From positions 17,856,001 to 17,920,000 of the forward strand of contig NC_083567.1 in NCBI RefSeq assembly GCF_019925205.1: a stretch of 64,000 nucleotides of DNA. Direction: 5' to 3'. Position 1 is the stretch's first letter; the number at the start of each line of letters is the position of its first letter. Below the pieces are notes generated by a model that had not been told where the DNA came from, searched no databases, and saw only the letters and a list, made by a program, of their open reading frames with translations. Below are positions 1-11,790 of this stretch, in pieces. The stretch is from Metopolophium dirhodum. Taxonomy: Eukaryota > Arthropoda > Insecta > Hemiptera > Aphididae. The translations under genes were made by a program, and so were the position numbers.

Positions 1-1308
1 AGGGCAAGGTGTTGATATCCCGTAACTACCGGGGTGACATCGCGCCCAACGTCATTGAGAAGTTCATGCCACTGCTGATGGAAAAAGAAGAGGAGGGATC
101 GTTGACGCCTCTGTTGCAGACTGAGGAGTGTACGTTCACATACATAAAATGCAACAACCTGTATGTCGTGTCCACGACCAAGAAGAATGCCAACATCATG
201 CTAGTATTTGTGTTCCTACACAAGATTGTGCGAGTCATGAACGAATATTTCAAGGAAATCGAAGAGGAAAGTATACGTGACAACTTTGTAGTCATATACG
301 AACTTTTGGATGAACTGCTCGACTTTGGGTATCCGCAGACTACCGATAGCAAAATCCTACAAGAGTACATCACACAAGATGGCCACAAATTAGAAATACA
401 ACCAAGGATCCCTATGGCGGTGACTAATGCCGTGTCTTGGCGCTCTGAAGGGCTCAAGTATAGAAAAAATGAAGTATTCTTAGATGTTATCGAATCAGTT
501 AATTTGTTAGCTAGTGCCAATGGAAATGTACTAAGGAGCGAAATAGTGGGTTCAATAAAAATGAGAGTCTACCTGTCTGGAATGCCAGAGTTACGCTTAG
601 GGCTGAATGACAAGGTATTGTTTGAAAGCACTGGACGTGGCAAGTCCAAATCTGTAGAACTTGAAGATGTCAAATTTCATCAATGTGTTCGTCTATCACG
701 ATTCGAAAACGACAGAACTATATCGTTTATTCCTCCTGATGGAGAATTTGATTTGATGACATACAGGTAATATTTAGTTTATAAGTAGTTTAATTTATTA
801 GTAAAATCATTCGGTAAAAATACTTTTATATTTTTGCAGGTTAAGTACACACATCAAGCCTTTGATTTGGATTGAAAGTGTTATCGAAAGACATGCCCAT
901 AGTCGTGTTGAATACATAGTGAAAGCAAAATCACAGTTCAAGCGTCGGTCTACTGCCAATAATGTAGAAGTAGTCATCCAAGTTCCTATGGATGCTGATT
1001 CTCCTAAATTCAAAACTACTGTCGGTTCAGTCAAGTATATGCCTGAGCAAAATTCTTTAGTGTGGTCAATAAAGTCTTTCCCGGGTGGCAAAGAATATTT
1101 GATGAGAGCACATTTTGGTTTGCCGAGTGTTGAAAATGAGGAAACTGAAGGCCGGCCTCCTATACAGGTGAGGTTTGAAATACCATATTTCACAACATCA
1201 GGCATTCAAGTCAGGTACTTGAAAATTATTGAGAAGAGTGGTTATCAAGCATTACCTTGGGTACGTTACATCACCCAAAATGGAGACTACCAGTTAAGAA
1301 CCAACTAA
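1..1308 (+). CDS. AP1M1: AP-1 complex subunit mu (clathrin adaptor medium chain), 5'-partial
   Basis: Medium subunit of the AP-1 clathrin adaptor, which selects tyrosine-motif cargo and links it to clathrin at the trans-Golgi network and endosomes. Two exons are visible: window edge to 766, then 840-1308 (stop TAA 1306-1308). The intron 767-839 is 73 bases with GT-AG ends, and joining AG to G rebuilds an Arg codon in frame. Codons for Gly-Lys precede the Val at 9, matching the KGKVLI stretch near the family N-terminus, so only about a dozen residues lie outside the window; the GTG at 9 is not the start. The first ~140 residues are the longin-like domain, including EEESIRDNFVVIYELLDEL. The mu homology domain follows, with NAVSWRSEG, RKNEVFLDVIE, GRGKSKSVELEDVKFHQCV and the C-terminal YLKIIEKSGYQALPWVRYI. 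The mu homology domain is close to textbook; the longin half looks more diverged. AP-1 rather than AP-2 or AP-3 is supported by the QTTDSKILQEYIT and GDYQLRT motifs. Confidence 0.95.
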
Positions 1309-1568
1309 AATACTGAGTTGGTATTATTAATATAACTGAGTATATGATATTTATGGTATTATTATCTATTACTTCAAATGAGATAGCATATAACTTTACT
1401 TTTAATTAAACTACAAAAACTTCTTTTTTTTTTTTAATTTGTTGATCCGTCCTGTGAATTGTATTTTTAATTTAACCTGTCATTACATTATTATTGCTGA
1501 ACGAAAAATGACTGGTGTAGGTGTTAACTATTCGTTGATTTTATTGTGAAAACAATATCCTATATTCT

Positions 1569-1574
1569 AATAAA
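1569..1574 (+). promoter_or_regulatory. candidate polyadenylation signal of the AP-1 mu gene
   Basis: AATAAA lies about 260 bases after the stop codon, in AT-rich 3' flank. Other AATAAA words follow (near 1726), so which one is used cannot be decided from sequence. Confidence 0.4.
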
Positions 1575-3859
1575 TTGTATATATTTCATGAAACAAATCA
1601 TAACAAAATGTTTAGTTATTATTGGCTTAAGCTATTATATTATGTACCAATATTTTATTCAATTTTTATCATTATTAATTATTAATAATATTATTAGTTA
1701 TTGTTGAGAACATATATTATACATCTGAATAAAATATAAAATGAGTATAACCTAATCGACCAATGTTTTTTTTAAAAAATATGTGTAAGATACTTATTAA
1801 TTTGATTAAAATTAAGGTATGTTAGAAGTTTTATAATTCTATAAAATTATATAATATAAGCTATGCTTATAACTGCATTACTATTTAGTATTTACTATAC
1901 CAGCGGTGTTAGCTTAGGTTAGAAATGTGTACCTACAAGGATACATAATGTGTAACAATATTATTATTCGAAAAGCATTGATAAATTTACATTTTAGCTG
2001 ATCACAGAATGCCCAAGTAAAATCACCTGTGAGTAAAATACACCACAGAGTAAAAAACTAGATGAAATGTAATTCTGTTCTGTGCTAATACCATTGATAA
2101 TTCTGGAATAAGAATCTTTGGTGATATGTATTTATAAATAATAAATATACATTATAATGTGCAAGATTTTAATTTTATGTATTTCACTTTAAAACTACAA
2201 TTTTTCTTGGTAACTAAACTTACAAGCTACAATATGCTATAGCTATTAAAGTTGTATGTCAATTAGCATACATGTTATGTCATTGTCATACAAATATATT
2301 ATATTATTTCATACCTAAATTAAGAATTTCATAGATCTGCTTTGAAATTTAGAATATTTTGGATGAACCCTTTACATGCTAAATTTGTTACAGCACTGCA
2401 TGTTGTTTAAAAATGGGATCGATCAAAGCTGATTTTCTGTATTCATAAATAATGGAAAATTAATAATATTAGATTCAAAGCCACTTAAAATAAATTATTC
2501 TTTTAACTTGCATAATATAATATTATAAATTCAAAATTAATAATTATAAAAGTCAGACCGAGATAGAAATCAGAGTTATACAATGGTGAGTTTAAAAATT
2601 GAAAATTTAAAATGCATATTTTGTAAATTTGATGGAAAAACTGCATATTTATTGTTTTACATATTTATACGTACCTATATTGTGCATAATAGTTAATATT
2701 TTCTTAAAACAATTGATTTTTTTCTTAACTTGTGTATTTTAAATAGGTTAAAATATAAAACTCAATATTACTTAACGGAGGTATTGATTGTTGTCGTAGC
2801 AGTCGACTAATAATTTCTTAAGACTATGTTGCTTGACGGGACGGGACGTTGCGCGTGGATGGCTAGGTACTGAGGACTGAGGTACACAAGTGCCACAGTG
2901 GCTTAACATTTTTATCAAACTAAAAAAAAATATAATGATAAAATATCGAAAATAAATAATAACCAATTTTGAATGAAGGAGAAGTTATTTTGATTCAACT
3001 CCAGTACTGTAGCGTATCATAGAAGTAATATAAGCAGGTTACCTACCTATACTTGGAGCAGAATTTATATTCTTCATAGAATATTATACTCAGCTGCAGT
3101 TAGCACAGTAATCTTTATCATTAAATTTAGAGTCTTGCTATCTTTTATTACCTATCTAAAAATATTAAAATTATGTTGTGTACATAATTAGGTATTTAAT
3201 AGGTTATAGGTACCTAACCTAACCTACTGAACAATACTTAGGTAGGTACACAATACATAAATACCTAACTGGGTTCTTTGATATTGATGTTATTATCTAT
3301 AGATATATCAATTAAATGAAACTGCAAATTAGTTGTGTAAAATAACATTAGGAATCATTTTTTTACTAAATATTTTGCCCCTAGTTAAATTTTTACAACG
3401 TAAAATGTGTTTTGAATGAGAAAATAGACACATGGCCCAAATATCTCCCTTTTAAATTTAACTTGGAGCTAGGCCCAGATTAAATCATTTGGGAGCCTTA
3501 GGCACTTTCAGCATAATATATGGAGATTGGAGAATTTATGTCATAAATTATTAAGTTAAACATACATTATAAATAAATATTTAATTAACTGCAATAATAA
3601 TAATAATTATAGTAGCGTTTATTAGTCAACTGATGGCAAAGCTTAAACGAAAATAAATAGGGAAGATTAGTTCATTAAGAACACTTAATCAATTTAATAA
3701 TTAAAAAAGTTGTATCTAAATCAACAATTCAAAATTTAAACAAATTTAAAATTACGGCACTACGGCAGACCCGTTCATCGTCAAAATAATATAAATGATA
3801 AACTATAAATAAATACATATTTTTGGGAGACTAATAAGTCAACATGATATAAAATTAAT
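1575..3859. other. gene-free AT-rich flank
   Basis: No coding exon is recognised. Around 3468-3515 the wording (GGCCCAGATTAAATCATTTG then GGAGCCTTAGGCA) resembles decayed ends of hAT-type elements. Near 3212-3226 there are about three CCTAA units, too few to call telomeric. A slightly GC-richer patch at 2835-2885 has no recognisable feature. Confidence 0.5.
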
Positions 3860-4441
3860 AATTTACTATGCGATATTGGACAGTTGGAATACATACCAAA
3901 AATCGGATATATTACGATTGTTAAAAAAATTCTCCTCTACAATTTTTATAATAGGTTATTTTGCTGTATACTGTTTCAATAAGCCGTATTACTTGAAGAA
4001 CAATAGTATAGTTTTTATTTGTATACAATTCGAATACGAAGAGGGCGCCCTAGTGAACAAAATATGGCATAAAAACATGGTTTCGTAATTCAAGTAATAC
4101 GGCTTATTGAAGCGGTTTACAGTAAAAGTACCTATAATAAAAGCTGTAGAAAAGAACTTTTATAACAATCGTAAGAAGTCCGATTTTTTTATATTTTTAT
4201 TATTAGTTAAATAATTTAGTAGATAAAAAATAAAAAAGATAATTGTTAATTTACTATGCGATATTGGACGATTGGAATACGATATCAAAAATCGGATTTC
4301 TTACGAATGTTAAAAAAGTTCTCCTTTACAATTTTTCTAATAGGTATTATTACTGTAAACCGCTTCATTAAACCGTATTACTTGAAGAACAAAAGAATAG
4401 TTTTTATTTGTATAAACTTCGGATACGAATACAAAATATAA
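3860..4441. repeat. three-copy alternating direct/inverted repeat module
   Basis: A module starting AATTTACTATGCGATATTGG occurs in + orientation at 3860-4083 and 4249-4441. A partial copy (4086-4190) lies between them in opposite orientation. Shared words include GCCGTATTACTTGAAGAAC in the + copies and its complement near 4088. Both + copies give short open frames that resemble each other only because the DNA is duplicated; neither looks like a known protein. The arrangement could come from a foldback element or from repeated self-insertion. Confidence 0.7.
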
Positions 4442-4482
4442 AATCGAACCAAATTAAATAATATTTGTCACAACTATAATAA

Positions 4483-4915
4483 ACTAACTGATCCCGCTGG
4501 CACTTCGTTGCCCGTTAAATGTACCAATTCTATATGATTCAAACTTTGTTCAATTCGTTATTTAATATTCGGTGTATGCGTGTATGGTGTTCAAAATTTA
4601 TCTTAACTTTTCTGTTGCCCGTAATAAAAATTCTGATTCGCAACAGTATATTATCAGGTAGGAAATCTACCTGCGGTAGATCGCGCCATCGCGGACCTCG
4701 TGCTGTTTGTACGTAAGTGTATGATTTAACTCTAAAGTATCAAAATTGTACCAAGTTTGTCATTTTTACTTAATTCCGCCTACGGAGGATTAATATAATC
4801 AATTAATACAAAAGCCTAACGCAACTGTACTAAAATCCGATGAATAAAAAAAAAAAAAACAAATTTAACACTTTAAATTAGCCTATTTTCTTCCCAGAGG
4901 TCCAATCTACACACA
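4483..4915 (+). mobile_element. dispersed repeat, family B copy 1 (widespread insect repeat type, class not determined)
   Basis: The copy begins near AACTGATCCCGCTGGC and ends around CCAGAGGTCCAATCTACACA. The same sequence is present inverted at 28378-28594, where the stretch corresponding to about 4625-4855 is deleted. The opening resembles a repeat common in insect genomes (CTAGCTGA-CCCGGC type); I cannot decide between non-LTR, Penelope-like and other classes. The next element (family A) starts directly at its right end. Confidence 0.6.
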
Positions 4916-4923
4916 AACATTCA

Positions 4924-5911
4924 TTTTAGATTCTGAGCGAAGCGATGAATGTATTGATTCTACAATGATGTGTGTTTTTTTTTTTATTTTTTTATTTTTT
5001 ATTTTTTTATTTTTTTTTTATTTTTGTGTCTGTCATCACCTTTTAGGACAGTAAAAGTGCTTGGATTTTCTTTAATAGTAACTTTTCTGATAGGAAAGTG
5101 AATCTAGTTGGTACTTTGGGGGGTCAAAAGTAAAAATTTCCCAGTAGTTTTCACAAGCGACGTGAAAATTAAGGAAAAACGGGAATTTTTACGCAAAATC
5201 TGTTTTCGAGAAAATCGATTTTGGTTTTTGGTGTAAGTCTATAACAAATGACCGTAGGGACATGAAATTTTGACTGAATGTTTATATTAGCATTTTCTAT
5301 ACACCATAAAATTTTCAAAATATTTTGACTCTTTTTAAGCTGTTTACGGCCATTGTCAGTTTTCAATTTTTTTAGTTTTTTTTACTATAAATATCAATAA
5401 AATTTTATCTGTTGAGTAAAAAAGCTTGAAAATTTAATAGAAGGCTCCTAGGTTATTGTTTCAAAGGCAGATGAAAAAAATTAAAAATCCTTAGTCACAG
5501 TTTTTAATTATAAGCATTTAAAGTTCAAATTTTGACAAAATACGGAAAAATCACGAAAAAAAGCAAATTATTTTGATGAGAATTCATAAAAATTTTTCTT
5601 TTTAAATCTAAGATTTGAAAATGTAATATAAGATTACTCATAAGTTTGTCTACCTTTATCAAAAAAAAAAATGTCTAGAAGAAACTTAAATTAAATTTTT
5701 ATGAGCGTCTGAAATTTATATTTTTACAACATTTGATATTTACTCGATTTCTCATGTAACAATTTCCTTATTTTATTGTAATTAAAAAACAAATGACTGT
5801 AGATACTTGAAAATTTCACTGAATGTTTATATTAGCATTTTCTATACACCATAAAATGTTGAAAATATTTTGACTCTTTTTGAGCTGTTTACGGCCATTG
5901 TCAGTTTTCAA
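4924..5911 (+). repeat. dispersed repeat family A, copy 1 (tandem partner of copy 2)
   Basis: Starts TTTTAGATTCTGAGCGAAGC, followed by a T-rich tract and GTGTCTGTCATCACC. A module of about 125 bases containing TTATATTAGCATTTTCTATA and CTGTTTACGGCCATTGTCAG occurs at about 5246-5370 and again at about 5790-5911, immediately before the next copy begins. It has no coding capacity and lacks the 3' tail domain found in other copies. Confidence 0.8.
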
Positions 5912-7250
5912 TTTTAGATTCTGAGCGAAGCGATGAATGTATTGATTCTACAATGATGTGTGTTTTTTTTTTTATTTTTTTTATTTTTTTTTTTATTTTT
6001 TTTTATTTTTTTTTTTATTTTTGTGTCTGTCATCACCTTTTAGGACAGTAAAAGTACTTGGATTTTCTTCAATAGTAACTTTTCTGATAGGAAAGTGAAT
6101 CTAGTTGGTACTTTGGGGGGTCAAAAGTAAAAATTTCCCAGTAGTTTTCACAAGCGACGTGAAAAACAGAAGAAAAATTAAGGAAAAACGGGAATTTTTA
6201 CGCAAAATCTGTTTTCGAGAAAATCGATTTTGGTTTTTGGTGTAACTCTAAAACAAATGACCGTAGGGACATGACATTTTGACTGAATGTTTATATTAGC
6301 ATTTTCTATACACCATAAAATTTACAAAATATTTTGACTCTTTTTGAGCTGTTTACGGCCATTGTCAGTTTTCAATTTTTTTAGTTTTTTTTTCTATAAA
6401 TATCAATAAAATTTTATCTGTTGAGTAAAAAAGCTTGAAAATTTAATAGAAGGTTATTGTTTCAAAGGCAGATGAAAAAAATTAAAAATCCTTAGTCACA
6501 GTTTTTATTTATAAGCATTTAAAGTTCAAATCTTGACAAACTACGGAAAAATCACGAAAATTAGTAAATTATTTTGAGTTGAGAATTCATAAAAATTTTT
6601 CTTTTTAAATCTAAGATTTGAAAATGTAATACAAGATTATTCATAAGTTTGTCTACTTTTATCAAAAAAAAAATGTCTACAAGAAAGTCAAATTAAATTT
6701 TTATGAGCGTTTGAAATTCACGTTTTTACAACATCTGATATCACTCGATTTCTCATGTAACATCTATTGTATCTATTGTTAAAATAGCAGTTGAAAAATA
6801 TTAAAAATACCAAGGCACAATTTTTTCATAAGCATTTAAAGTTCGAATTTTGACAAAATTTATCAAATTGAAATTTAATAATTATTTTGTAGTTAAAATT
6901 ATATAAAATATTCAACTTTTATAGCTAAGGATTGAAAATTAAAAATAAGGTTCCACGTAAATAGGTTAATATATAAATTACTTTATTCAAAATAATATCA
7001 TCAAATATACTTTGTAATATCATAGGCTCACTGACCGTTTTCGCTCAGAATCGTTTTTCTCATACCTACAATGATAGGTATTATATCATTGAATTCAAAT
7101 TTTTTTTTTTGTATTATCGAGGACCCGGGAGAGAACCGCGATTTGCATTACAGTTCCCTAGGAATTGAATTCAAATTTAACATCATCTATTACAGTGACC
7201 CACTTGTAACCTATTGTACAGCAGAGTGACATCCACTTACCCACTTTTTT
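5912..7250 (+). repeat. dispersed repeat family A, copy 2 (near full length)
   Basis: Starts with the same TTTTAGATTCTGAGCGAAGC and repeats copy 1 closely. It continues to an internal inverted word GCTCAGAATC (7043-7052) that mirrors the start. A tail domain follows with ATTGAATTCAAATTT, GTGACCCACTTGTAACC and ACATCCACTTACCCACTTTT. The tail is split by a 61-base retroposed insert at 7103-7163. No open frame of note is present, so it is a non-autonomous element of unknown class. Confidence 0.8.
7103..7163 (-). mobile_element. tiny retroposed insert with 15-base target duplication
   Basis: ATTGAATTCAAATTT is present at 7088-7102 and again at 7164-7178. The 61 bases between begin with poly-T, that is, a poly-A tail on the - strand, then run through GAGGACCCGGGAGAGAACCG. 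The related repeat at 25905-25925 has the same flanking sequence without the insert, so the empty site is known. The insert is a 5'-truncated retrocopy; its source was not identified. Confidence 0.8.
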
Positions 7251-7524
7251 TAGATACCTACCTACTTCAGTTATGTACTATTAGTTGATTTTTATATAAT
7301 TTAATGAGTGTATTGAGCAGGAGCCAGGTGATACAGACTTATTTTTACAAATAAAAACCATAATTTTTCATTTGTTCATTGTAAATAATATTTATTAAGT
7401 ATATTTTTGAAATTGTTTATGCATCTAAAATCTAAATAAAAATGTTAACAAATATTAATATTAATTAATTCTAATAACTAATTTTTAAATCATCAGAGCC
7501 CTAATATCTGTAAACGTATATTAT

Positions 7525-7825
7525 TAATGTTTAATAACTCAGAAACTGTTCATTTGAATTACATTTTTATCATATTTTATATTGTACCTAATTATACACT
7601 ATATACACTTCTACATTTTCAATAAAATGATGTAAGTACCTACTTAACAATTGACAGTAAAAAAGAGTGGTTATAATTTAAAAAAAAAAACAAATATTTG
7701 TATCGGCACAGCAGGCGTAAAAATTCATATTATTTAAAAAATTACATAAATCAGAATTTAAATAAATGCACTATTAAAGTATACATGGAGGCCAACATGC
7801 CATATTGGTGAAATCAATCTGTTTA
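7525..7825 (+). mobile_element. truncated copy of the mariner-like MITE
   Basis: AATAACTCAGAAACTGTTCA near 7532 and the stretch AAATCAGAATTTAAATAAATG near 7747 match the 3' half of the element at 7942-8619. The terminal CACCCTG is missing. Confidence 0.55.
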
Positions 7826-7941
7826 TTATGCAGAAGTTACTATACTGTAATATAATATTAATTATATCATCAATGTAATATCGCATTTGAATTATCGCGA
7901 GAGTCAACTCTGTAAATTTGGCTATACATATATTATATATA

Positions 7942-8619
7942 CAGGGTGGATTAGTATGCTCATCCTATTTTTATGCTCAAATTATACATATATTCAAATT
8001 CAAATTTTTGGAATTTTCAAATTCACTTGAAGACCATATTTTTGAACACTTGAGATGACAAACTTTTTTTTTTCTTATAGGAACCACTTTTCACTTTTAA
8101 TTAATCAGTAGATATTTTTTTGATAATTTTAATGTATCTATGATAATGGGTTGAGTAGATTTGGGGGCATAAATGATTTGAAAATGTTAGTAATTCTATT
8201 GATCTATCAATATAAATAATTTGTGAAAATGCTCTTTGTGTAATGAATACTACACATAATATTACATATAGTTTATACTTTTGTAAAATTACATTTAAGG
8301 ATTAATATCCTTAGGATAAACATTTCAATAACTCAAAAACTACTTATTAGAATTTTGATTTACAACATACATCAACATTTTCAAGAAAATCACCCGCTAA
8401 ATAATTTGAAGAAAAATAAGAGGGGGGGATCTCATTTGAAATATAGAAGTTTGCATCGCTATAGGACACTCTTTAAGTAGGCAGTACAAAAAATATCAGG
8501 AATTTGAAAAGATGGTCTCTATACTCTTTGGGTGTACTTCAAAATTCTAAAAATCAGAATTTGAATAAAGCATTGTTAAAGAAAAAATGGAAGTGAGCAT
8601 GTTTAAAAAAATCACCCTG
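7942..8619 (+). mobile_element. mariner-like MITE with TA target duplication
   Basis: Left end CAGGGTGGATTAGTATGCTC, right end complement of CAGGGTGATTTTTTTAAACA, giving related but imperfect terminal inverted repeats. Both ends are flanked by TA (7940-7941 and 8620-8621), as expected for Tc1/mariner insertion. The CAGGGTG start is typical of mariner termini. It is 678 bases with no transposase frame, so non-autonomous. Confidence 0.75.
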
Positions 8620-8621
8620 TA

Positions 8622-9309
8622 CATACCAATTATATGATATTACCTATATTGTATACAAAGTATGCATTTTGTAATATTTTATATTATTCACACCAGTGGA
8701 TAATTATTAACAAACTGCACGTGCGATGCAATATAAAATATATTACATACCAAGTATACAATATACATAATACATACGCATGGCCGGATTAACCTAAAGG
8801 CTGAATAAGCCTTTAATAATAGTAATGCGCCTGAATTATTCAGGCTCCCATTTGTTGCTTTTTATTATGTACTTATTAAAAAATATTTAAGGATTAATTA
8901 TTGTTATATAGAAATGCTATGTGGTAGGTATCTACCTAATCTTATGGTACCTAACAGACTGCAATATAGTCATAATAGCAATACATTTCACTTATAAAAT
9001 AAAGTTAAATAATGTCTTCCATTCAAACATAAATCAAGACATCTTACATTTTTACGGAGTTGTGATGTTACTTAGAGAAATTACATCTACAACTGCATTA
9101 AAAGTGAAGCTTTAAGAATGGCAAGTCTTCTAAGACTCAATGAATTAAAATAAAACGTGATTTTTTGAAGATGGTTTAATTAAGTTCACCCACCTTATAT
9201 CTACCTACCTACTATATTATTTTAACATGGCAATATGCAAATATATATATTTATATAATATATATGCTCGCAATAAACTATTTCGTGCTATTATCCAAAA
9301 TTTATTTTA
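8622..9309. other. gene-free stretch
   Basis: No gene is seen. The wording GGCCGGATTAACCTAAAGGC at 8781-8800 looks like a fossil hAT-type end. A short open frame at 8921-9115 has no protein-like features and is not supported. Confidence 0.4.
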
Positions 9310-9317
9310 GAACGTAT

Positions 9318-9475
9318 CATGGGCACACACATGGTGGGGCACGGGGTTTAATCCCCCCACAATTAGCCGTATTTTTTTACGCCTGTTTTTTTGTGCTCCG
9401 ATAGGGGGGACTACATATGTTTCTAGAAATTATTAACAACCCCATCCCCATTGAAAATTCCTGTGAACGCCACTG
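9318..9475. mobile_element. short hAT-type MITE or internally deleted remnant
   Basis: The right end GAACGCCACTG is the complement of a typical hAT start (CAGTGGCGTTC). The left end CATGGGCACACAC is a weak inverted match. Flanks GAACGTAT (9310-9317) and GAACATTT (9476-9483) agree at 6 of 8 positions, suggesting a decayed 8-base duplication. The interior has C- and G-runs common in such elements. Confidence 0.45.
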
Positions 9476-9483
9476 GAACATTT

Positions 9484-11423
9484 TATGTGCTTACTTTTTA
9501 TACAATGCGATCAACCAGAAAGCAAATCAGTACGAATCCTATGTCTAATGATTATTATTATTACAGGTAACCGATTTACACAATACGTTGTTATACCTAC
9601 AATCTACATATATGTCTAGTATTTTATGATATAATGTATTCGCGGCGGAATAGTGAACACAATAGAAGGTTTCCAAGGGTGAATAAAACCACTGAAATTT
9701 ACCCAGGTTAATTACTTAATAATAATTATCTTTAGTTTCTATATGTATAATTATTAATTAGTATAAAACTATATACGAGTGGAGCGGTGGATTTTTTAAA
9801 ATGTATATGCATCCATTTCTAATTTAATTAAAGAGTAACGGATATTATCTTTAAATTACGCTCATAAACTTGTCTTTCGATTTTCGATTTAAATCATGTT
9901 ATAAAAAAAGTATGATAAAATTAAGTTTGTACCAGAAAACTTCTTAAATATTTAAAAAAAATCGAAATATCAATTCGGAAATATTAGACTTGGATAATCA
10001 CAAATTATTAAATAAATCATAAAATGGGTAAAATGGGGGGAGGGGGTGAAAATTATGGATGAATCACTATGTATACATTGTATAGGTCTGTATACATACC
10101 ACCGGTATCTACATTTTACAGAACACTCGTATGCACAGTTCATACAAATATAATATTTATATATTTTATAAAATCGCTCTTTGTGCCGGGGATTATTTCT
10201 TGTAAAATCTCACGCGCTCGAGTATACACATATATATTATAATAACCATATCACGCATAATATATTATACATAGCGAAAACGCGTCGGCAGTTCCGTCAT
10301 TAAGTATAGGTAGGTATATTTACGGTTTATGCAGGTATTTTACTGCACCGCAGTCTGAAAAGAAACACGCAAAATGTACATATTATAATAACCATGTACC
10401 TATTATATATATATGTTCAGATACGTTCGTTGCAAACGAGACCCCATTATATTCGGTTATGCTAAAAGAGTAAGTCGTATACATACACGCATGCACACGC
10501 ACGAGCGAGTACTATATGTACACATGGTATTATTATAATATGTATAAAAATAACCAGAGAAAACGGTTTCTCTCTTATTTCAAGAGAAACAACACGGAAA
10601 TAATACCCGAAAGATTGGCACGAACCTCGCGACAAATTGGAAAATACGCACCCGAAACTGCGTATACGGTGTATGCACAATGTACATGCATGTATATATT
10701 ATATATATATATAGGTGTATACATATATACACAATATGTACACACATTAAATAAACCCATACATATATATACATACATAATAACATATACATGCATAGTA
10801 CACACATACTTACTGACTTACGAGTATAAAGGTAGGTAATAGTGTTCGATATTTGGATGATGGAGGAAAAGAGAGGACGACAAGAGGACGCATAGTATAC
10901 AATACACTGAAAAAAAACGATTCATGTATAAAAATATTATATTATTTAGAAATCTGTAGAAGTACATTCCGATTTAAATATTATTGTAATATTTTTATAG
11001 AGTATTAAGATTGTTTGTGCTTGGTAAACCTTTGGAGTTTTATGTGTAATATAAAGGTATATAATAAATTATTAATAAACAATAATATACATGTATAGGC
11101 ATAATACCTACGCAGCCTCTCAGATTGTGTCTAAAATGCTTTTTGTGAGTGTTTGCGCTGAAATACTTTTGAATTCAGATCACGAACAATTATGTATTTT
11201 TGTTGTAGTAAAATCTCAGTTTTGAGGGGACAGTTTGAAATATCTAGAAGATTTATATAATATAAAATATCCAACCAAGTCGTAAAATAAACTTAATGTT
11301 GTAAAAATAAATATTCTGTAAGGCATATAAAAGTTTTGTATAATATGTGCATTGTGCATCTATACTCGTGAAGAAATGTATAGAAGATACTAAAACACAA
11401 TATAATAGATATATATATAAATT
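9484..11423. other. gene-free AT-rich stretch with TA/CA-rich microsatellite-like DNA
   Basis: No exon is recognised. From about 10680 to 10800 the DNA is a mixture of TATATA, CATACATA and ACACA words that produces several overlapping but meaningless open frames on both strands. Confidence 0.5.
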
Positions 11424-11431
11424 ATGACATC

Positions 11432-11782
11432 CAGGCGCGGACTGGTAAAATAGGGCACGGGATGCTACACAATAAAGGGCAAATAACATAAATTGTTGGG
11501 GCGAATTTAATACATGTAGATAATTTATAAAATATTAATATATTTTATTTTGTTTTGAAAAAATATTGAATATACGTTAAACACGTAAATAAGTATCAAG
11601 TTACAACAAACTTTCAATCAAAGTTGTACAATATTATAGATTACTAGAAATCGTAAGTTGGTAATAATCTGCTGTTCATTAGGTGTCTAGAGTCTTTAAA
11701 TATATAATAAATAATCTTAGGCAAATATATTTTAGGGCAAGGGATGCTGTAGCATCCCAGCATCCCAGCCAGTCCACGCCTG
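11432..11782. mobile_element. hAT-type MITE, 351 bases
   Basis: Terminal inverted repeats CAGGCGCGGACTGG and CAGGCGTGGACTGG (13 of 14 identical), flanked by a perfect 8-base duplication ATGACATC (11424-11431 and 11783-11790). Subterminal GGGCA/GGGATGCT words are also inverted between the ends. No coding capacity. The 8-base duplication and CAG start indicate the hAT superfamily. Confidence 0.9.
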
Positions 11783-11790
11783 ATGACATC

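Noticed and set aside
26..520. 164-codon open frame on the - strand
   Set aside because: Shadow of the AP-1 mu exon; the + frame matches a known family. The same holds for the - strand frame at 807-1205.
3212..3226. CCTAACCTAACCTA, resembling the insect telomere repeat
   Set aside because: Too few units to be interstitial telomeric DNA rather than chance in TACCTA-rich sequence.
10462..10839. Several overlapping open frames on both strands
   Set aside because: They arise from TA/CA-rich low-complexity DNA with Tyr-Ile-Cys-Met periodic translations.
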